64,000 nucleotides of DNA from 13-2-20CM-66-19 sp963824395 (GCA_963824395.1 CAWGPF010000005.1:992001-1056000); one strand, 5' to 3'. Counted from the first letter of the stretch, positions 26,831-35,851 are shown. Numbers and translations: made by a program. Notes: a model not told the origin generated them from the letters alone.

Positions 26831-27358
26831 ATGCTCAGCACCATCGCGCTCCTGGCCAGTTCCCGCCGCCACGGGCATACCGGCCAGCTCACGGATCGCA
26901 TCGCCCTGAAACTTGGCATCGAGGTGCTCGGGCTTGAGCGCCTGCACCTGTCGCCCTACGACTACGAGCACCGCAACCGCGGCGATGACTTCGAGCCCCT
27001 CATGCAGCGCGTGCTCGCCCACCGGCAGCTCATCCTGGCATCCCCGGTCTACTGGTACGCGGTGAGCCCGGGGATGAAGATATTCCTCGACCGCATCAGC
27101 GACCTGCTGGAGATTCCCGACCTCCTGGCACAGGGCCGGCGGCTGCGCGGCATGAATGCCTTCGTGGTGTGCACCTCGGTGTGCGAGGAGCCGGCGCCGC
27201 AGTTCGTCGCGGCGTGGCGCGAGACTTTTGCCTACCTCGGCATGCACTTCAGCGGCCTTGCGCACGCCAACTGCAGCAACGGTCTGGCGCCCGCGCTGCT
27301 CGAATCCACTGCCGCCGCATTTGCCGCACGGGTGCGCGAGAGCGCGCGCCCGCCTTAG
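26831..27358 (+). CDS. NADPH-dependent FMN reductase / flavodoxin-like oxidoreductase
   Basis: A 175-residue flavodoxin-fold protein. The phosphate-binding start is ALLASSRRHGHTGQLTDRIA, and the isoalloxazine-binding region is LASPVYWYAVSPGMKIFLDR, typical of the FMN reductase/WrbA-like group. It would reduce flavins or quinones with NAD(P)H. It is divergent from soxR and the shared SoxR operator is positioned to activate it, so it is probably induced by redox-cycling compounds. The ATG at 26831 has GAAGG about 10 nt upstream. The natural substrate is not evident. Confidence 0.88.
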   Translation: MLSTIALLASSRRHGHTGQLTDRIALKLGIEVLGLERLHLSPYDYEHRNRGDDFEPLMQRVLAHRQLILASPVYWYAVSPGMKIFLDRISDLLEIPDLLAQGRRLRGMNAFVVCTSVCEEPAPQFVAAWRETFAYLGMHFSGLAHANCSNGLAPALLESTAAAFAARVRESARPP

Positions 27359-29652
27359 TGCACCAGGCTCTGCAGCAGGTGTTCGGCCTTGTCCTTGAGC
27401 TCCCCGAGCACGCCCGGACTCGCCGCGGTGCCTGAGGCATCCGGAAACCCACAGCCGGGCTTGACGGGCAGCTGCGTGCCGGCGGGCACCGCGACCGCCA
27501 CCAGGTCCTCGGCACACCCGGGAACCGCGCGCAGCCCGGTTGCGAATTCCAGCTGCACCGCGGCGAGGGACTCGGGCATCGGGGTGTCCCAGGAGCGCGT
27601 GCCGAGGTTCGCCATCACGTGTGCCCACACCGGCAGCGCGCCCGCGGAACCGGTGAAGCCGGTGGGCTCATTGTCGTCATACCCGACCCACACCACGACG
27701 AGGTGGCTGCCGGAGAAGCCGGCGAACCAGCTGTCGCGGTAGTCGGAAGAAGTGCCGGACTTGCCCGCCACGATGAGCTCGGCGGGCAGGATGGCGCGCG
27801 CGGGGCGCCCGGTGCCATGGTCCATGACCGCGACCAGCATGCGATCGAGCTGATAGACGTTCTCCGGGGTTGCCACCGGCGTCACTTCGAGCGCAAAGGC
27901 CTTCAGCGCCTGGCCGTCGGCGCCGATCACGGCGCGCACCGCGCGCAGCGGGTTCCTGAAGCCGCCGTTGGCGAGGCCGTTGAACAGCTGCGCGGCCTCG
28001 AGCGGGGTCACGTCCACCGCGCCGAGCAGCATCGCCGGCACCGCGTTCGGCGGCTGCGGCAGGCCAAAACGGCTGAGCGTCGCGGCGACCTTCGGCAGCC
28101 CGAGGTCGAGCCCCACCCCGACGGTGGCGAGGTTCAGCGACTCGGACAGCGCGCGCACCACGGGCACCGGCCCGTAGGTCTGACGCGTAAAGTTCTCCGG
28201 CTTCCAGTGCGTGCCGTTGGCGAGCTTAAGGTCGACCGGCTCATCCTGCACCACGGTCGCGGCCGTGTAGCGGCCGCTTTCGAGCGCGGTGAGATAGATG
28301 AAGGGCTTCACGAGCGAGCCCATGGAGCGGCGCGCATCCAGCGCGCGGTCGAAGCCCTCGTAGCCGACGTTGCGCCCGCCGACGATCGCGATCACGTCCC
28401 CGCTCTGCGGCGTCGTCACCACCACCGCCCCTTCCAGCGGCTGCTTGGCCTGCTTCTTCAGGTGATCGAGGCGCGTCAGTTCCCTCTCGAGCGCGTGCTC
28501 GGCATCCTCCTGGGCGCGCGGCTCGAGGCTCGTGAACACGCGCAGCCCCGCCTTGGTGAGGTCATCCTCGTGGTAGTCACGCCTTAAGGTGCGGCGCACG
28601 AAGTCCAGGTACGCCGGGTAGTAGGCACCGGAGGGCCGGCTCGTGACGCCGAGGGACTTCTGTGCCGCGGCGCGCGCCTCCTCGGGCTTCACGACGCCCT
28701 GCTCGGTGAGCTCCTTCAGCACCAGATCACGCCGCGCGCGCGCCCGCTCGGCGTGGCGGCGCGGGTCGTAGTAGGACGGGCCGCGCACGATCGCGACCAG
28801 CAGTGCCACCTCGTGCAGGTCGAGCTCCGCTAAGGGCTTGCCGAAGTAGAACTGGCTCGCAAGCCCGAAGCCGTGGATGGCGCGGTCGCCGTCCTGGCCG
28901 AGGAAGATCTCGTTGATGTAGGCGTTCATCAGGTCCGCCTTGGTGAAGTGCGCATCGAGCGCGATCGCCATCGCCGCCTCGCGCAGCTTGCGCGACAGGG
29001 TCTGGCGCGAGTTGAGGAAGTAGCTGCGCACCAGCTGCTGCGTGAGGGTGCTGCCGCCCTGCTCGATCTGCCCGGCGCGTACGTTCACCCACAGCGCGCG
29101 CAGCATGCCGACGGGGTCGACGCCGTGATGGGTGTCGAACTTGCGGTCCTCGACCGCCTTCAACGCCGCCGGTAGCAGCGAGGGCACTTCCCCGGGGGTG
29201 ACGACGATGCGGTCCTCGCCATGGGTGGGGAAGATGCTGCCGATGAGCAGCGGCTCCAGGCGCAACACCGGCACCTCGTGCCCGGCCGCATCGCGCAGGC
29301 CCTCGAGCGCCTGCGGCCCGGCGGCGACGCTCAGCAGCTGCGCGGGGCGCACCTCGTCGGCGAAGCGCGCCGCGCGCAGCGCGATCGTGAACTGCGCGCC
29401 GCTGAGGCGGTACGTGCCGGGGGCGTCGGCCTTCTCGGCGCGGCGGTAGTTCAGGCGGTGTAGCTCCCCCTCGAGGTCCGCCGGGGTGAGGTTGAGGCCC
29501 GCGTAGAGCTCCAGCGGCGCGGCATATACCTGGGCCGGCAGCGTCCAGCGGCGCCCCTCGAACTGCTTCGTGACCATGCGGTCGAGGTAGATGACGTAGC
29601 CGAGCGCCACCAGCGCTGCCACGCCGGCGCCGAAGAGGATCAGGCGCTTCAG
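27355..29652 (-). CDS. mrcB: Penicillin-binding protein 1B (bifunctional transglycosylase/transpeptidase)
   Basis: A class A PBP of about 765 residues that polymerises and cross-links peptidoglycan in the periplasm. Order: one N-terminal membrane helix, a UB2H-like region (about residues 70-160), the glycosyltransferase domain (EDRKFDTHHGVDPVG, GGSTLTQQLVR) and the transpeptidase domain with SMGSLVKP (SxxK), SESLN (SxN) and KSGTSSD (KTG-type). No ATG exists at the 5' end. GTG 29622 is the first conventional start but cuts the membrane helix. CTG 29652 gives KRLILFGAGVAALVALGYVI, has GGAG 8 nt upstream, and overlaps the stop of the upstream gene as CTGA. I therefore extend to 29652, with the start uncertain. 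The final Cys pair (GCAEDL, PGCGFP) may be disulfide-linked. Confidence 0.93.
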   Translation of the reverse strand: MKRLILFGAGVAALVALGYVIYLDRMVTKQFEGRRWTLPAQVYAAPLELYAGLNLTPADLEGELHRLNYRRAEKADAPGTYRLSGAQFTIALRAARFADEVRPAQLLSVAAGPQALEGLRDAAGHEVPVLRLEPLLIGSIFPTHGEDRIVVTPGEVPSLLPAALKAVEDRKFDTHHGVDPVGMLRALWVNVRAGQIEQGGSTLTQQLVRSYFLNSRQTLSRKLREAAMAIALDAHFTKADLMNAYINEIFLGQDGDRAIHGFGLASQFYFGKPLAELDLHEVALLVAIVRGPSYYDPRRHAERARARRDLVLKELTEQGVVKPEEARAAAQKSLGVTSRPSGAYYPAYLDFVRRTLRRDYHEDDLTKAGLRVFTSLEPRAQEDAEHALERELTRLDHLKKQAKQPLEGAVVVTTPQSGDVIAIVGGRNVGYEGFDRALDARRSMGSLVKPFIYLTALESGRYTAATVVQDEPVDLKLANGTHWKPENFTRQTYGPVPVVRALSESLNLATVGVGLDLGLPKVAATLSRFGLPQPPNAVPAMLLGAVDVTPLEAAQLFNGLANGGFRNPLRAVRAVIGADGQALKAFALEVTPVATPENVYQLDRMLVAVMDHGTGRPARAILPAELIVAGKSGTSSDYRDSWFAGFSGSHLVVVWVGYDDNEPTGFTGSAGALPVWAHVMANLGTRSWDTPMPESLAAVQLEFATGLRAVPGCAEDLVAVAVPAGTQLPVKPGCGFPDASGTAASPGVLGELKDKAEHLLQSLVH

Positions 29653-32228
29653 ACGAACAGCTCCGCCGCGGGCGCCCGCAGGTTGTAGTGCGAGCTCATG
29701 GCGTGCCCGTAGGCGCCGGCGTTGGCGATGAGCAGCACGTCGCCCTCGCGGGTCACCGGCAGCAGGCGGTCGTGCCCGAGCACGTCGGCGCTCTCGCAGA
29801 TGGGACCGACGACGTTCACCACCTCGGTGGCCGGCTCATCCAGGCGCGTGAGGTTGACGATCTCATGGTAGGAGCCATAGAGCGCCGGGCGGATGAGGGA
29901 GTTCATGCCGGTGGCGACGCCGACGAAGCGCACGTCGCCCTTGGTCTTCAGCTGCGTGACGCGCGCCAGCAGCACGCCGGCGGCCGCCACGAAGTAGCGC
30001 CCCGGCTCGAGCCACACCTCAAGGTGCGGGTGCTCGGCACGCACCGCCTGCAGCAGCGTGTCGAGCTGGGCAAGATCGACCGCCGCCTGGTCGGGGCGCT
30101 CGGGCACTCCCAGGCCGCCGCCGACGTCGATCACCCGCACGCCCTCGAAGCTGCGCGCCGCCTGGGCGAGAACGCGCGCGGTGTGCTCCCAGCTCGTGAC
30201 GTCGAAGACGCCGCTGCCGACGTGGGCCTGCAGGCCGCTGATGCGCGCGCCCGCGGCGTGGGCGAGGCCGGCGAGCATGCGCAGCTCCGACAGCTGCACC
30301 CCGAACTTCGAGCGCGTGCCGGCGGTGCGCACGTGGTCGTGGTGGCCGCGGCCGACGCCGGTATCGACGCGCACGAAGATCTCGCGTCCTTTGAACAGCT
30401 GCGGCCACGCCGAGAGCTGGTAGGGGTTGTCGACGGTCACGCGCAGGCCGCGCTCGAGCGCCCAGGCGATCTCGCCGCGCGCGGCGAAATTGGGCGTGTA
30501 GAGGATGCGCGCGGGCTCCAGATCCGCAAACTCGCCGAGCAGGCGCTGCGCCTCCCCGCGCGAGACGCACTCGAAGTCGACGCGCTGCGCGCGCAGCGCT
30601 TGCAGGATCTGCGGGTGCGGGTTCGCCTTCATCGAGTAGTGCACGCGCGTCACGCTCGTGAGTGCCTTGAGGGCGCGCGCCGCGCCGGCGACGACGCTCA
30701 GGTCGTAGACGAAGGCCGCCTCCTGCTCCGCGAGCAGGCCGAGGAGCTGCGCGCGGCGCGTGCGCCACCACGGCGGCGGCGCCGGCGCCCCGGCCGCCGG
30801 GCGGGCGAAGAGCTCCTGCCAGGTGGGACCGAGCACCTTGTCGCCCGGCACCGGGCGGATCAGCAGCTCGTGCAGCTGCTCGACCAGGCGGTGGCCCTGG
30901 TTCTCGTCGACGACGAAGGTGAAGTTCAGATCGTTGGCCGCCTGACTGACGAGGTGGATCTTCTGCTCCTCGAAGAATTCGAAGGCGCCGCCGAGCTGGT
31001 GCAGGATGGCGCGGATGTTGCGCCCGACCAGGCTCACCGAGGCGCACGGGCCGATCACCTGCACGCGGCACAGGCGCGACAGCTCCGCGACCAGTTCCGC
31101 CACGCGCGCGTTGTCGAGCGAGTTGGCGGCCGGATCGAGCGACACCGTCACGTTGGTCTCGGACGTCGACACGAGATCGACCGACATGCCGTGGCTCTTG
31201 AAGATCTGGAAGGCATCGGCGAGGAAGCCGACCTGGTGCCACATGCCGGGGCTCTCGAGCGAGATCAGCGTGAGGCCCTTCTTGGTACACACCGCTTTAA
31301 CCTGCGCCCCGCCCTCGGTGCCTTCCGCGCCGAGTACCGTGCCTTCAAGCTCGGGCGCCTGGGTGGCGTAGACGTGCAGCGGGATGCGGTACTGGCGCGC
31401 CGGCAGGATGCAGCGCGGGTGCAGCACCTTGGCGCCGCTCGTGGCGATCTCCTGCGCCTCATCGTAGTGCAGCGCCCGCAGCAGGCGCGCGGTGGGGGTG
31501 AAGCGCGGATCGGCGCTGAACATGCCCGGCACGTCGGTCCAGATCTCCAGGCGCTGGGCGCGCAGCTTCGCGGCGAGGTAGGCCGCCGAGGTGTCCGAGC
31601 CGCCGCGCCCGAGGAGCACGGTGTTGCCCTCCTCGTCGCTGGCGATGAAGCCCTGGGTGAGGAGGATCGGGGGCAGCTGCGCGAGGTGCGCCTCGAGCGC
31701 CGCATCCGGGGAGAAGTTACACACCGCCGACAGCAGGCTGGCGCGGGCGCCGCCCGTGGGCCGCTCGGCGCGCAGCATGGAGCGCGCGTCGGTCCAGGCG
31801 AGCTCGAGTCCCTGGGCGGCGAGGAAGCGCGCGCCGATGGCGGTCGCCATGAGCTCGCCCATCGCCATGACGCGCGCGCGCGTGCGCTCGCTCACCTCGC
31901 GCACCAGCGCGACGCCGGCGGCGATCTCGCGCAGCTCGGACAGCTGCCGCTCGACATCCTCCCCGAGGGGCACGGAAAGCTCGCTCGCGAGCGCGCGGTG
32001 GCGCGCCTCGATGAAGGCGAGCTCCTCCTCGTGTGCCTGCGCCATGGCGGCCTCGAGCAGGCGCTCCAGGCGGTCCGTGATGCCGGTGATGGCCGAGTGC
32101 ACGATGAGCACCCGCGCACCGCTCGCACGCCGCGCGCGCACGATGCGCGCGATGTTGGTCCAGTTGGCGAGGCTCGATACGCTGGTACCGCCGAACTTCA
32201 GGACGATCCAGGCCGAGGGCGGGGTCAA
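29649..32228 (-). CDS. lysAC: Bifunctional aspartate kinase / diaminopimelate decarboxylase
   Basis: An 859-residue fusion of the first and last enzymes of lysine synthesis. The N-terminal half is aspartate kinase: VLKFGGTSVSSLANW at the start, LLGRGGSDTSAAYLAAKL, and two ACT-type regulatory regions (about residues 310-470; QVGFLADAFQIFKSHGMSVD). The C-terminal half is PLP-dependent diaminopimelate decarboxylase (about 490-859): HYSMKANPHPQILQ with the PLP lysine, HVGSGVFD, EPGRYFVAAAG, and CESADVLGHDR with the intersubunit Cys. This fusion is known from Xanthomonas-type bacteria. The start is TTG 32228 with GGAG about 10 nt upstream. The stop overlaps the candidate CTG start of mrcB. Coupling lysine/DAP synthesis with a peptidoglycan synthase is a plausible reason for the operon. 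Confidence 0.95.
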   Translation of the reverse strand: MTPPSAWIVLKFGGTSVSSLANWTNIARIVRARRASGARVLIVHSAITGITDRLERLLEAAMAQAHEEELAFIEARHRALASELSVPLGEDVERQLSELREIAAGVALVREVSERTRARVMAMGELMATAIGARFLAAQGLELAWTDARSMLRAERPTGGARASLLSAVCNFSPDAALEAHLAQLPPILLTQGFIASDEEGNTVLLGRGGSDTSAAYLAAKLRAQRLEIWTDVPGMFSADPRFTPTARLLRALHYDEAQEIATSGAKVLHPRCILPARQYRIPLHVYATQAPELEGTVLGAEGTEGGAQVKAVCTKKGLTLISLESPGMWHQVGFLADAFQIFKSHGMSVDLVSTSETNVTVSLDPAANSLDNARVAELVAELSRLCRVQVIGPCASVSLVGRNIRAILHQLGGAFEFFEEQKIHLVSQAANDLNFTFVVDENQGHRLVEQLHELLIRPVPGDKVLGPTWQELFARPAAGAPAPPPWWRTRRAQLLGLLAEQEAAFVYDLSVVAGAARALKALTSVTRVHYSMKANPHPQILQALRAQRVDFECVSRGEAQRLLGEFADLEPARILYTPNFAARGEIAWALERGLRVTVDNPYQLSAWPQLFKGREIFVRVDTGVGRGHHDHVRTAGTRSKFGVQLSELRMLAGLAHAAGARISGLQAHVGSGVFDVTSWEHTARVLAQAARSFEGVRVIDVGGGLGVPERPDQAAVDLAQLDTLLQAVRAEHPHLEVWLEPGRYFVAAAGVLLARVTQLKTKGDVRFVGVATGMNSLIRPALYGSYHEIVNLTRLDEPATEVVNVVGPICESADVLGHDRLLPVTREGDVLLIANAGAYGHAMSSHYNLRAPAAELFV

Positions 32229-32335
32229 GGTCCTATCTCTCCAGGCGCGGCTTCAATCCTTAAGCGCGCCGGGGACGGGGTAGAGCCCGCGCCAGCGCTT
32301 GCGATGCGCCCGAGCGTACCGTACACGGGCGTGTA

Positions 32336-32551
32336 CTAAAGCTCGTCGTCGAAATCCTTGAGATCTTTCTCAAGCTTCTTGTCCGCCAGCACTTCCTCGA
32401 GGCGGCTCCAGGCGGCCTTGCCGCGCTTGCCCTGGTTGCGCACGCGCTTGTCGACCCGGTCCAGCAAACGGTCGTAATCGGTGCCGTCTTCGGTCGGACC
32501 GCTCAGGAATTCATCGTCGAGATCGAAGCTCTCGTTGTCTCGTTCGGACAT
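32336..32551 (-). CDS. Small acidic protein, PA3496 family
   Basis: A 71-residue, highly charged protein: acidic N-terminus (MSERDNESFDLDDEFLSG), basic centre (DKRVRNQGKRGKAAWSRLEE) and acidic end (KLEKDLKDFDDEL). The length and pattern match the PA3496 family, annotated as putative envelope-integrity proteins, with no known mechanism. No signal peptide or membrane segment is visible, so it is probably cytoplasmic. It lies upstream of lysAC with a 107-nt gap in which I see nothing definite. The family call is by resemblance. Confidence 0.8.
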   Translation of the reverse strand: MSERDNESFDLDDEFLSGPTEDGTDYDRLLDRVDKRVRNQGKRGKAAWSRLEEVLADKKLEKDLKDFDDEL

Positions 32552-32679
32552 CGGACAGCGTAAATCCTGAATTAATTCAATAGGTAACGTGCCAAAAGGG
32601 GCACGGACAAGGCTGCGAACTATAACGGATTCGTGCCGCCGATCAACTTTTAACCATTTGTCGCGAATTTCGTGCCCGA

Positions 32680-32698
32680 AGCGCCCGCCGGGGGCGCT
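32680..32698. terminator. GC-rich hairpin after the SAM hydrolase gene
   Basis: AGCGCCC (32680-32686) pairs with GGGCGCT (32692-32698) around a 5-nt loop, 7 nt past the stop of the leftward gene ending at 32705. Only a short T run follows on the plus strand and none on the minus strand, so termination is uncertain. Confidence 0.4.
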
Positions 32699-32704
32699 TT
32701 CGCC

Positions 32705-33520
32705 CTAGGGCTGGTCGGTGCGGTCGCGCACCACCACCGGGGCGCCGCGGCTAAGTCCCAGCCCCTCGGCGGCTGAGCCTTGCGCGCGCGCGATCTCGAT
32801 GACGCCGAAGGAGTTCACGAGCGCCAGGTACTCCCCCGGGCGCGCCTCGCCGTAGGTGCGCAGCATCGGGAAGGCGCGGTTGGCGGCGTGCACCAGGGGC
32901 AGGCGGAAGCGCTCGGTGAGGGCGGCATCGATGTTGGTGATGAGGTTGCCGAAGTGGTCCTGGGTGATGATGACCCCGGTGACGCTGCGCGCCTCAACCG
33001 CCGGCTCATCCACCCACGAGGGCACGAGTTCCCTCACCTGCTCACCAAGCTCAAGCGGCGCGATGCGCCCGGCGGCGAGTTCCGCGGCGAGGGGGGCGAA
33101 AATGTCGCGGCCGTGGAAGGTGGCGCTCACGCGCGCCACCCCGAGGCGGCCGAGGACGGCCGGATCGAGGCGCACGATGAGTGCCGCCCGCGCGCGGCTG
33201 ACGAGCGGGGCGAGCAGCCCGTTGTCCGGGGCGAGGAAGAGGTGTCCGTGCGCGAGCACGCACAGGATGGCACGCGCGGTGCCGACGCCGGGGTCCACCA
33301 CCGCCACGTGCACGGTGCCGGAGGGGAAGTACGGGTAGGCGCGCGCGAGCCAGAAGCCGGCTTCCGCCGGCCAGTGCACCAGGATCTCGTGGGTAATGTC
33401 GATGAGGCGCGCCTGCGGGAAGCGCGTGAGGATCGCCCCCTTCATGACGCCGACGAAGGGTCCCTCATGGCCGAAGTCGCTCGTGAGCGTGATGACCCCG
33501 GAACGGGGCGGATCACTCAT
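32705..33520 (-). CDS. SAM hydrolase / SAM hydroxide adenosyltransferase family (DUF62)
   Basis: A 271-residue protein of the fluorinase-like DUF62 family. Known members hydrolyse S-adenosylmethionine to adenosine and methionine. Visible features are ITLTSDFGHEGPFVGVMKG at the N-terminus, VVDPGVGTAR, LAPDNGLLAPL, FHGRDIFAP, and the C-terminal DHFGNLITNI and NSFGVIEIA. DFG, DPGVG and GRD are signatures of the group. It is the last gene of a leftward set (transaldolase, DksA-like, this gene) with a 12-nt gap to the DksA-like gene. A physiological link to the SAM-riboswitch gene in the window is not shown. Confidence 0.88.
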   Translation of the reverse strand: MSDPPRSGVITLTSDFGHEGPFVGVMKGAILTRFPQARLIDITHEILVHWPAEAGFWLARAYPYFPSGTVHVAVVDPGVGTARAILCVLAHGHLFLAPDNGLLAPLVSRARAALIVRLDPAVLGRLGVARVSATFHGRDIFAPLAAELAAGRIAPLELGEQVRELVPSWVDEPAVEARSVTGVIITQDHFGNLITNIDAALTERFRLPLVHAANRAFPMLRTYGEARPGEYLALVNSFGVIEIARAQGSAAEGLGLSRGAPVVVRDRTDQP

Positions 33521-33532
33521 CGTCCGGTGCGG

Positions 33533-33886
33533 TCAGTGGCGCGCCGGGCTGCGCAGTTCGGCGGCCTCCGCGCAGCGGCGGCAGCGGTCGGCATAGGGCA
33601 CGGCGGCGAGGCGCTCCACCTCGATCGCCGCCGCGCAGCGGGCGCAGATGCCGTAGCGGCCGGCCGCCAGGCGCTGCAGCGCCGCCTGCACCTGCGCAAG
33701 CTCGGCGCGCGCGGAGTCGGAAATCGCCCCGAGCACGTCATCGTTCTCCCGCTGGGTGACCTGCTCGGCGAAGTCGGCCGACAGCGGGTCCGCCTCATGG
33801 CGGGCCTCGGCGCTGGCCGCGCTCGCCCGTTGACGCAGCTCTGCGGCGCGCCGCAGCAGCCGTTCGCGTACGGCCCCGGTATCCAC
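33533..33886 (-). CDS. DksA/TraR-family zinc-finger protein
   Basis: A 117-residue protein starting at GTG 33886, which has GGGAG 5 nt upstream; the longer open frame has unrelated composition and is rejected. An N-terminal helical coiled region (VRERLLRRAAELRQRASA) is followed by QVTQRENDDVLGAISDSAR and a C-terminal C4 zinc finger, YGICARCAAAIEVERLAAVP then DRCRRCAE. DksA/TraR proteins bind RNA polymerase through the secondary channel. This shorter type lacks an evident DksA-like acidic coiled-coil tip, so a ppGpp-cofactor role is not assured. It lies between transaldolase and the SAM hydrolase gene. Confidence 0.87.
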   Translation of the reverse strand: MDTGAVRERLLRRAAELRQRASAASAEARHEADPLSADFAEQVTQRENDDVLGAISDSARAELAQVQAALQRLAAGRYGICARCAAAIEVERLAAVPYADRCRRCAEAAELRSPARH

Positions 33887-33941
33887 ATCCGCTCCCCCTG
33901 CGGCGGCACCTGCGCCGCAAGCCCGCCCGTGCGGACTTTGC

Positions 33942-35060
33942 TCAGCGCGTGCCGCGTTTGGCTTCGAGCCACTGCTGCAGCTTATCGAAGGGCTCGATGA
34001 ACTTCGTGACGCCCTCGCGCTCGAGCTGCTCGGCCACGGCCTCAAGATCGATCCCGAGCCGCTCGAAGCCCTCGCGCGTGTCGCTGCCGTCGGCCATGTG
34101 GCGCTCGAGCAGCAATTCCGGGTGGCCCGAGCGCCGGTAGGCATTCAGGGTTTCCAGCGGCATGGTGTTGACGGTGTCCGGCACCACCAGCTGCTCCACG
34201 TACTTGATGGGGCTGAAGGTCGGATCCTTGGCGGAGGTCGAGGCCCACAGCAGGCGCTGCGGGCGCGCCCCGCGCGCCGCGAGTCCCTCCCACTCGGGCG
34301 TGGCGCTCACCTCCTCGAACACCTCGAAGGCGTGCGCGGCGCTGGCGATCGCCGCCTTGCCGCGCAGCGTGCGCGCGGCGGGCTCGCGCGCGGTGAGCGC
34401 ATCGAGCTTCGCGTCCACGAGCGTGTCGATGCGGCTGAGGAAAAAGCTCGCCACGGATGCGACCGAGGACACCGGCAGCCCCTGGTCGGCGCGGATCTTC
34501 AGACCCGCAAGGTAGGCGTGCGCGACCTCGCGGTAGCGCTCGGGCGAGAACAGCAGCGTCACGTTGACGTTGATGCCGGCGGCGATCAGGTCGCGGATCA
34601 CCGGCAGCCCCGCCGCGGTGCCCGGGATCTTGATGAGCGCGTTGGGCAGCGCGAGGCGCCCCCACAGGCGCTGCGCCTCCTTCAGGCTGCCGGCGCTGTC
34701 GTAGGCGAGGTGCGGGGAGACCTCCATGCTGACGAAGCCGTCCGCACCGCCGGAGGAATCGTAGAGCGCTCGCAGCAGCGCCGCGGCATCCTTCAGGTCC
34801 CGCAGCGCGAGCTCCTCGTAGAGCGCGATCCCCGAGGGCACCTTCGGCAGCAGCTGCGCGATCGGCTGCGCATAGCGCGCATCCTTCATGATGGAGTTGG
34901 CGAAGATCGCGGGGTTGGAGGTGAGGCCCGCGACGCCGTCATCGTGGATCAGCTTCGCCAGACTGCCGTCCTCGAGCATGGTGCGGCTGATGTCATCGAG
35001 CCAGACGCTGACGCCGAGCCGGCGCAGTTCCAAGAGCGGGTTTACGGCAGTGCCTTGCAT
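33942..35060 (-). CDS. tal: Transaldolase
   Basis: A 372-residue transaldolase of the longer subfamily. It transfers a dihydroxyacetone unit between sedoheptulose 7-phosphate and glyceraldehyde 3-phosphate in the non-oxidative pentose phosphate pathway. Features: GLTSNPAIFANSI, SMEVSPHLAYDSAGS, and the Schiff-base lysine in LIKIPGTAAGLPVIRDL, with NVTLLFSPERY and WASTSAKDPTFSPIKYVEQL. The ATG at 35060 has AGGA upstream. It is the first gene of the leftward transaldolase-DksA-like-SAM hydrolase group. Metabolically it stands apart from its neighbours. Confidence 0.94.
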   Translation of the reverse strand: MQGTAVNPLLELRRLGVSVWLDDISRTMLEDGSLAKLIHDDGVAGLTSNPAIFANSIMKDARYAQPIAQLLPKVPSGIALYEELALRDLKDAAALLRALYDSSGGADGFVSMEVSPHLAYDSAGSLKEAQRLWGRLALPNALIKIPGTAAGLPVIRDLIAAGINVNVTLLFSPERYREVAHAYLAGLKIRADQGLPVSSVASVASFFLSRIDTLVDAKLDALTAREPAARTLRGKAAIASAAHAFEVFEEVSATPEWEGLAARGARPQRLLWASTSAKDPTFSPIKYVEQLVVPDTVNTMPLETLNAYRRSGHPELLLERHMADGSDTREGFERLGIDLEAVAEQLEREGVTKFIEPFDKLQQWLEAKRGTR

Positions 35061-35174
35061 GGCGGTCCTGAGTTTGGCTTGAGGGTAGCGCAGGGCGCCG
35101 CGCGAGTCTCGCGGTTTCAGCCCGGATGTGAGTAAATCATGTGCGCACTGCGAGCGCGACCTTGGGGCACGCCG

Positions 35175-35459
35175 ATGACTGAAACATTCAACGCCGGCAA
35201 ACTGGCCGAGGAGCTGCGCACCCTGGTGGATGACGCCGAAGCCCTGCTGCGCTCAGGTCTTGCCAGCGGCGGCGCGGAGCTGCAGGACCGCGCCCAGGAC
35301 ACGCTCGAGGACTTGAAGTCGCGCCTCGCAAGCCTTGAGCAGCAGCTCAGCCAGCGCGCGCGCGATGTTGACAGTTACGTGCGCGACAACCCCTGGCAGG
35401 CGGTCGCCGTGGCCGGCGGGGTGGCGCTGCTCCTCGGACTGATCATGGCGCGCCGGTGA
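35175..35459 (+). CDS. DUF883 family membrane protein (ElaB/YqjD-like)
   Basis: A 94-residue protein: helical N-terminus (KLAEELRTLVDDAEALLRSG) and a C-terminal membrane helix with the family pattern YVRDNPWQAVAVAGGVALLL then GLIMARR. ElaB/YqjD relatives are stationary-phase inner-membrane proteins reported to bind ribosomes. The start is ATG 35175 (MTETFN). It overlaps the next gene by 4 nt (GTGA). The order yqjD-yqjE-yqjK is conserved in many proteobacteria and repeated here. Confidence 0.92.
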   Translation: MTETFNAGKLAEELRTLVDDAEALLRSGLASGGAELQDRAQDTLEDLKSRLASLEQQLSQRARDVDSYVRDNPWQAVAVAGGVALLLGLIMARR

Positions 35460-35851
35460 TCGAGGAGCAGCTGCAGGAGGATCCTGAGGCACCGGCAGCG
35501 CCGGTGCGCGGGCTCGCGGCCGCCGGCATCGAAGCCCTGCGCACGCGCCTGGACCTTGCCGCGGTCGAGCTCGAGATCCACGTGCTGCTGCTGCTGCGCA
35601 TGCTCGCCTGGATCGTGGCCGCGGTTGCCTGCCTGCTGACGGCGCTCGCCTTTGGCGCCACGGCCCTGATCGTGGCCCTGTGGAACACGCACCGCATGCT
35701 CGGCCTCCTCGGGGGCAGCGCTGCCTTCATCCTCCTCGGGGCGCTGTTGCTGTGGCTCGGTCTGCGCAGCGTGCGCAACCGCCCCGGCCTGCTGGCAGGC
35801 TCGCTCGAGCAGCTCGGCGAGGATCAGCGCCGGGTCAGCGGGGGCCCGTGA
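35456..35851 (+). CDS. Phage-holin-superfamily / YqjE-like membrane protein
   Basis: A 131-residue protein starting at GTG 35456 inside the GTGA overlap with the DUF883 gene. After a charged N-terminus it has two membrane helices (MLAWIVAAVACLLTALAFGA and LLGGSAAFILLGALLLWLGL). This matches the YqjE/DUF1469 'phage holin family' group of inner-membrane proteins. No lytic function is implied by the family name. It overlaps the downstream yqjK-like gene by 4 nt, so the three genes are a tight operon. Confidence 0.88.
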   Translation: MIEEQLQEDPEAPAAPVRGLAAAGIEALRTRLDLAAVELEIHVLLLLRMLAWIVAAVACLLTALAFGATALIVALWNTHRMLGLLGGSAAFILLGALLLWLGLRSVRNRPGLLAGSLEQLGEDQRRVSGGP

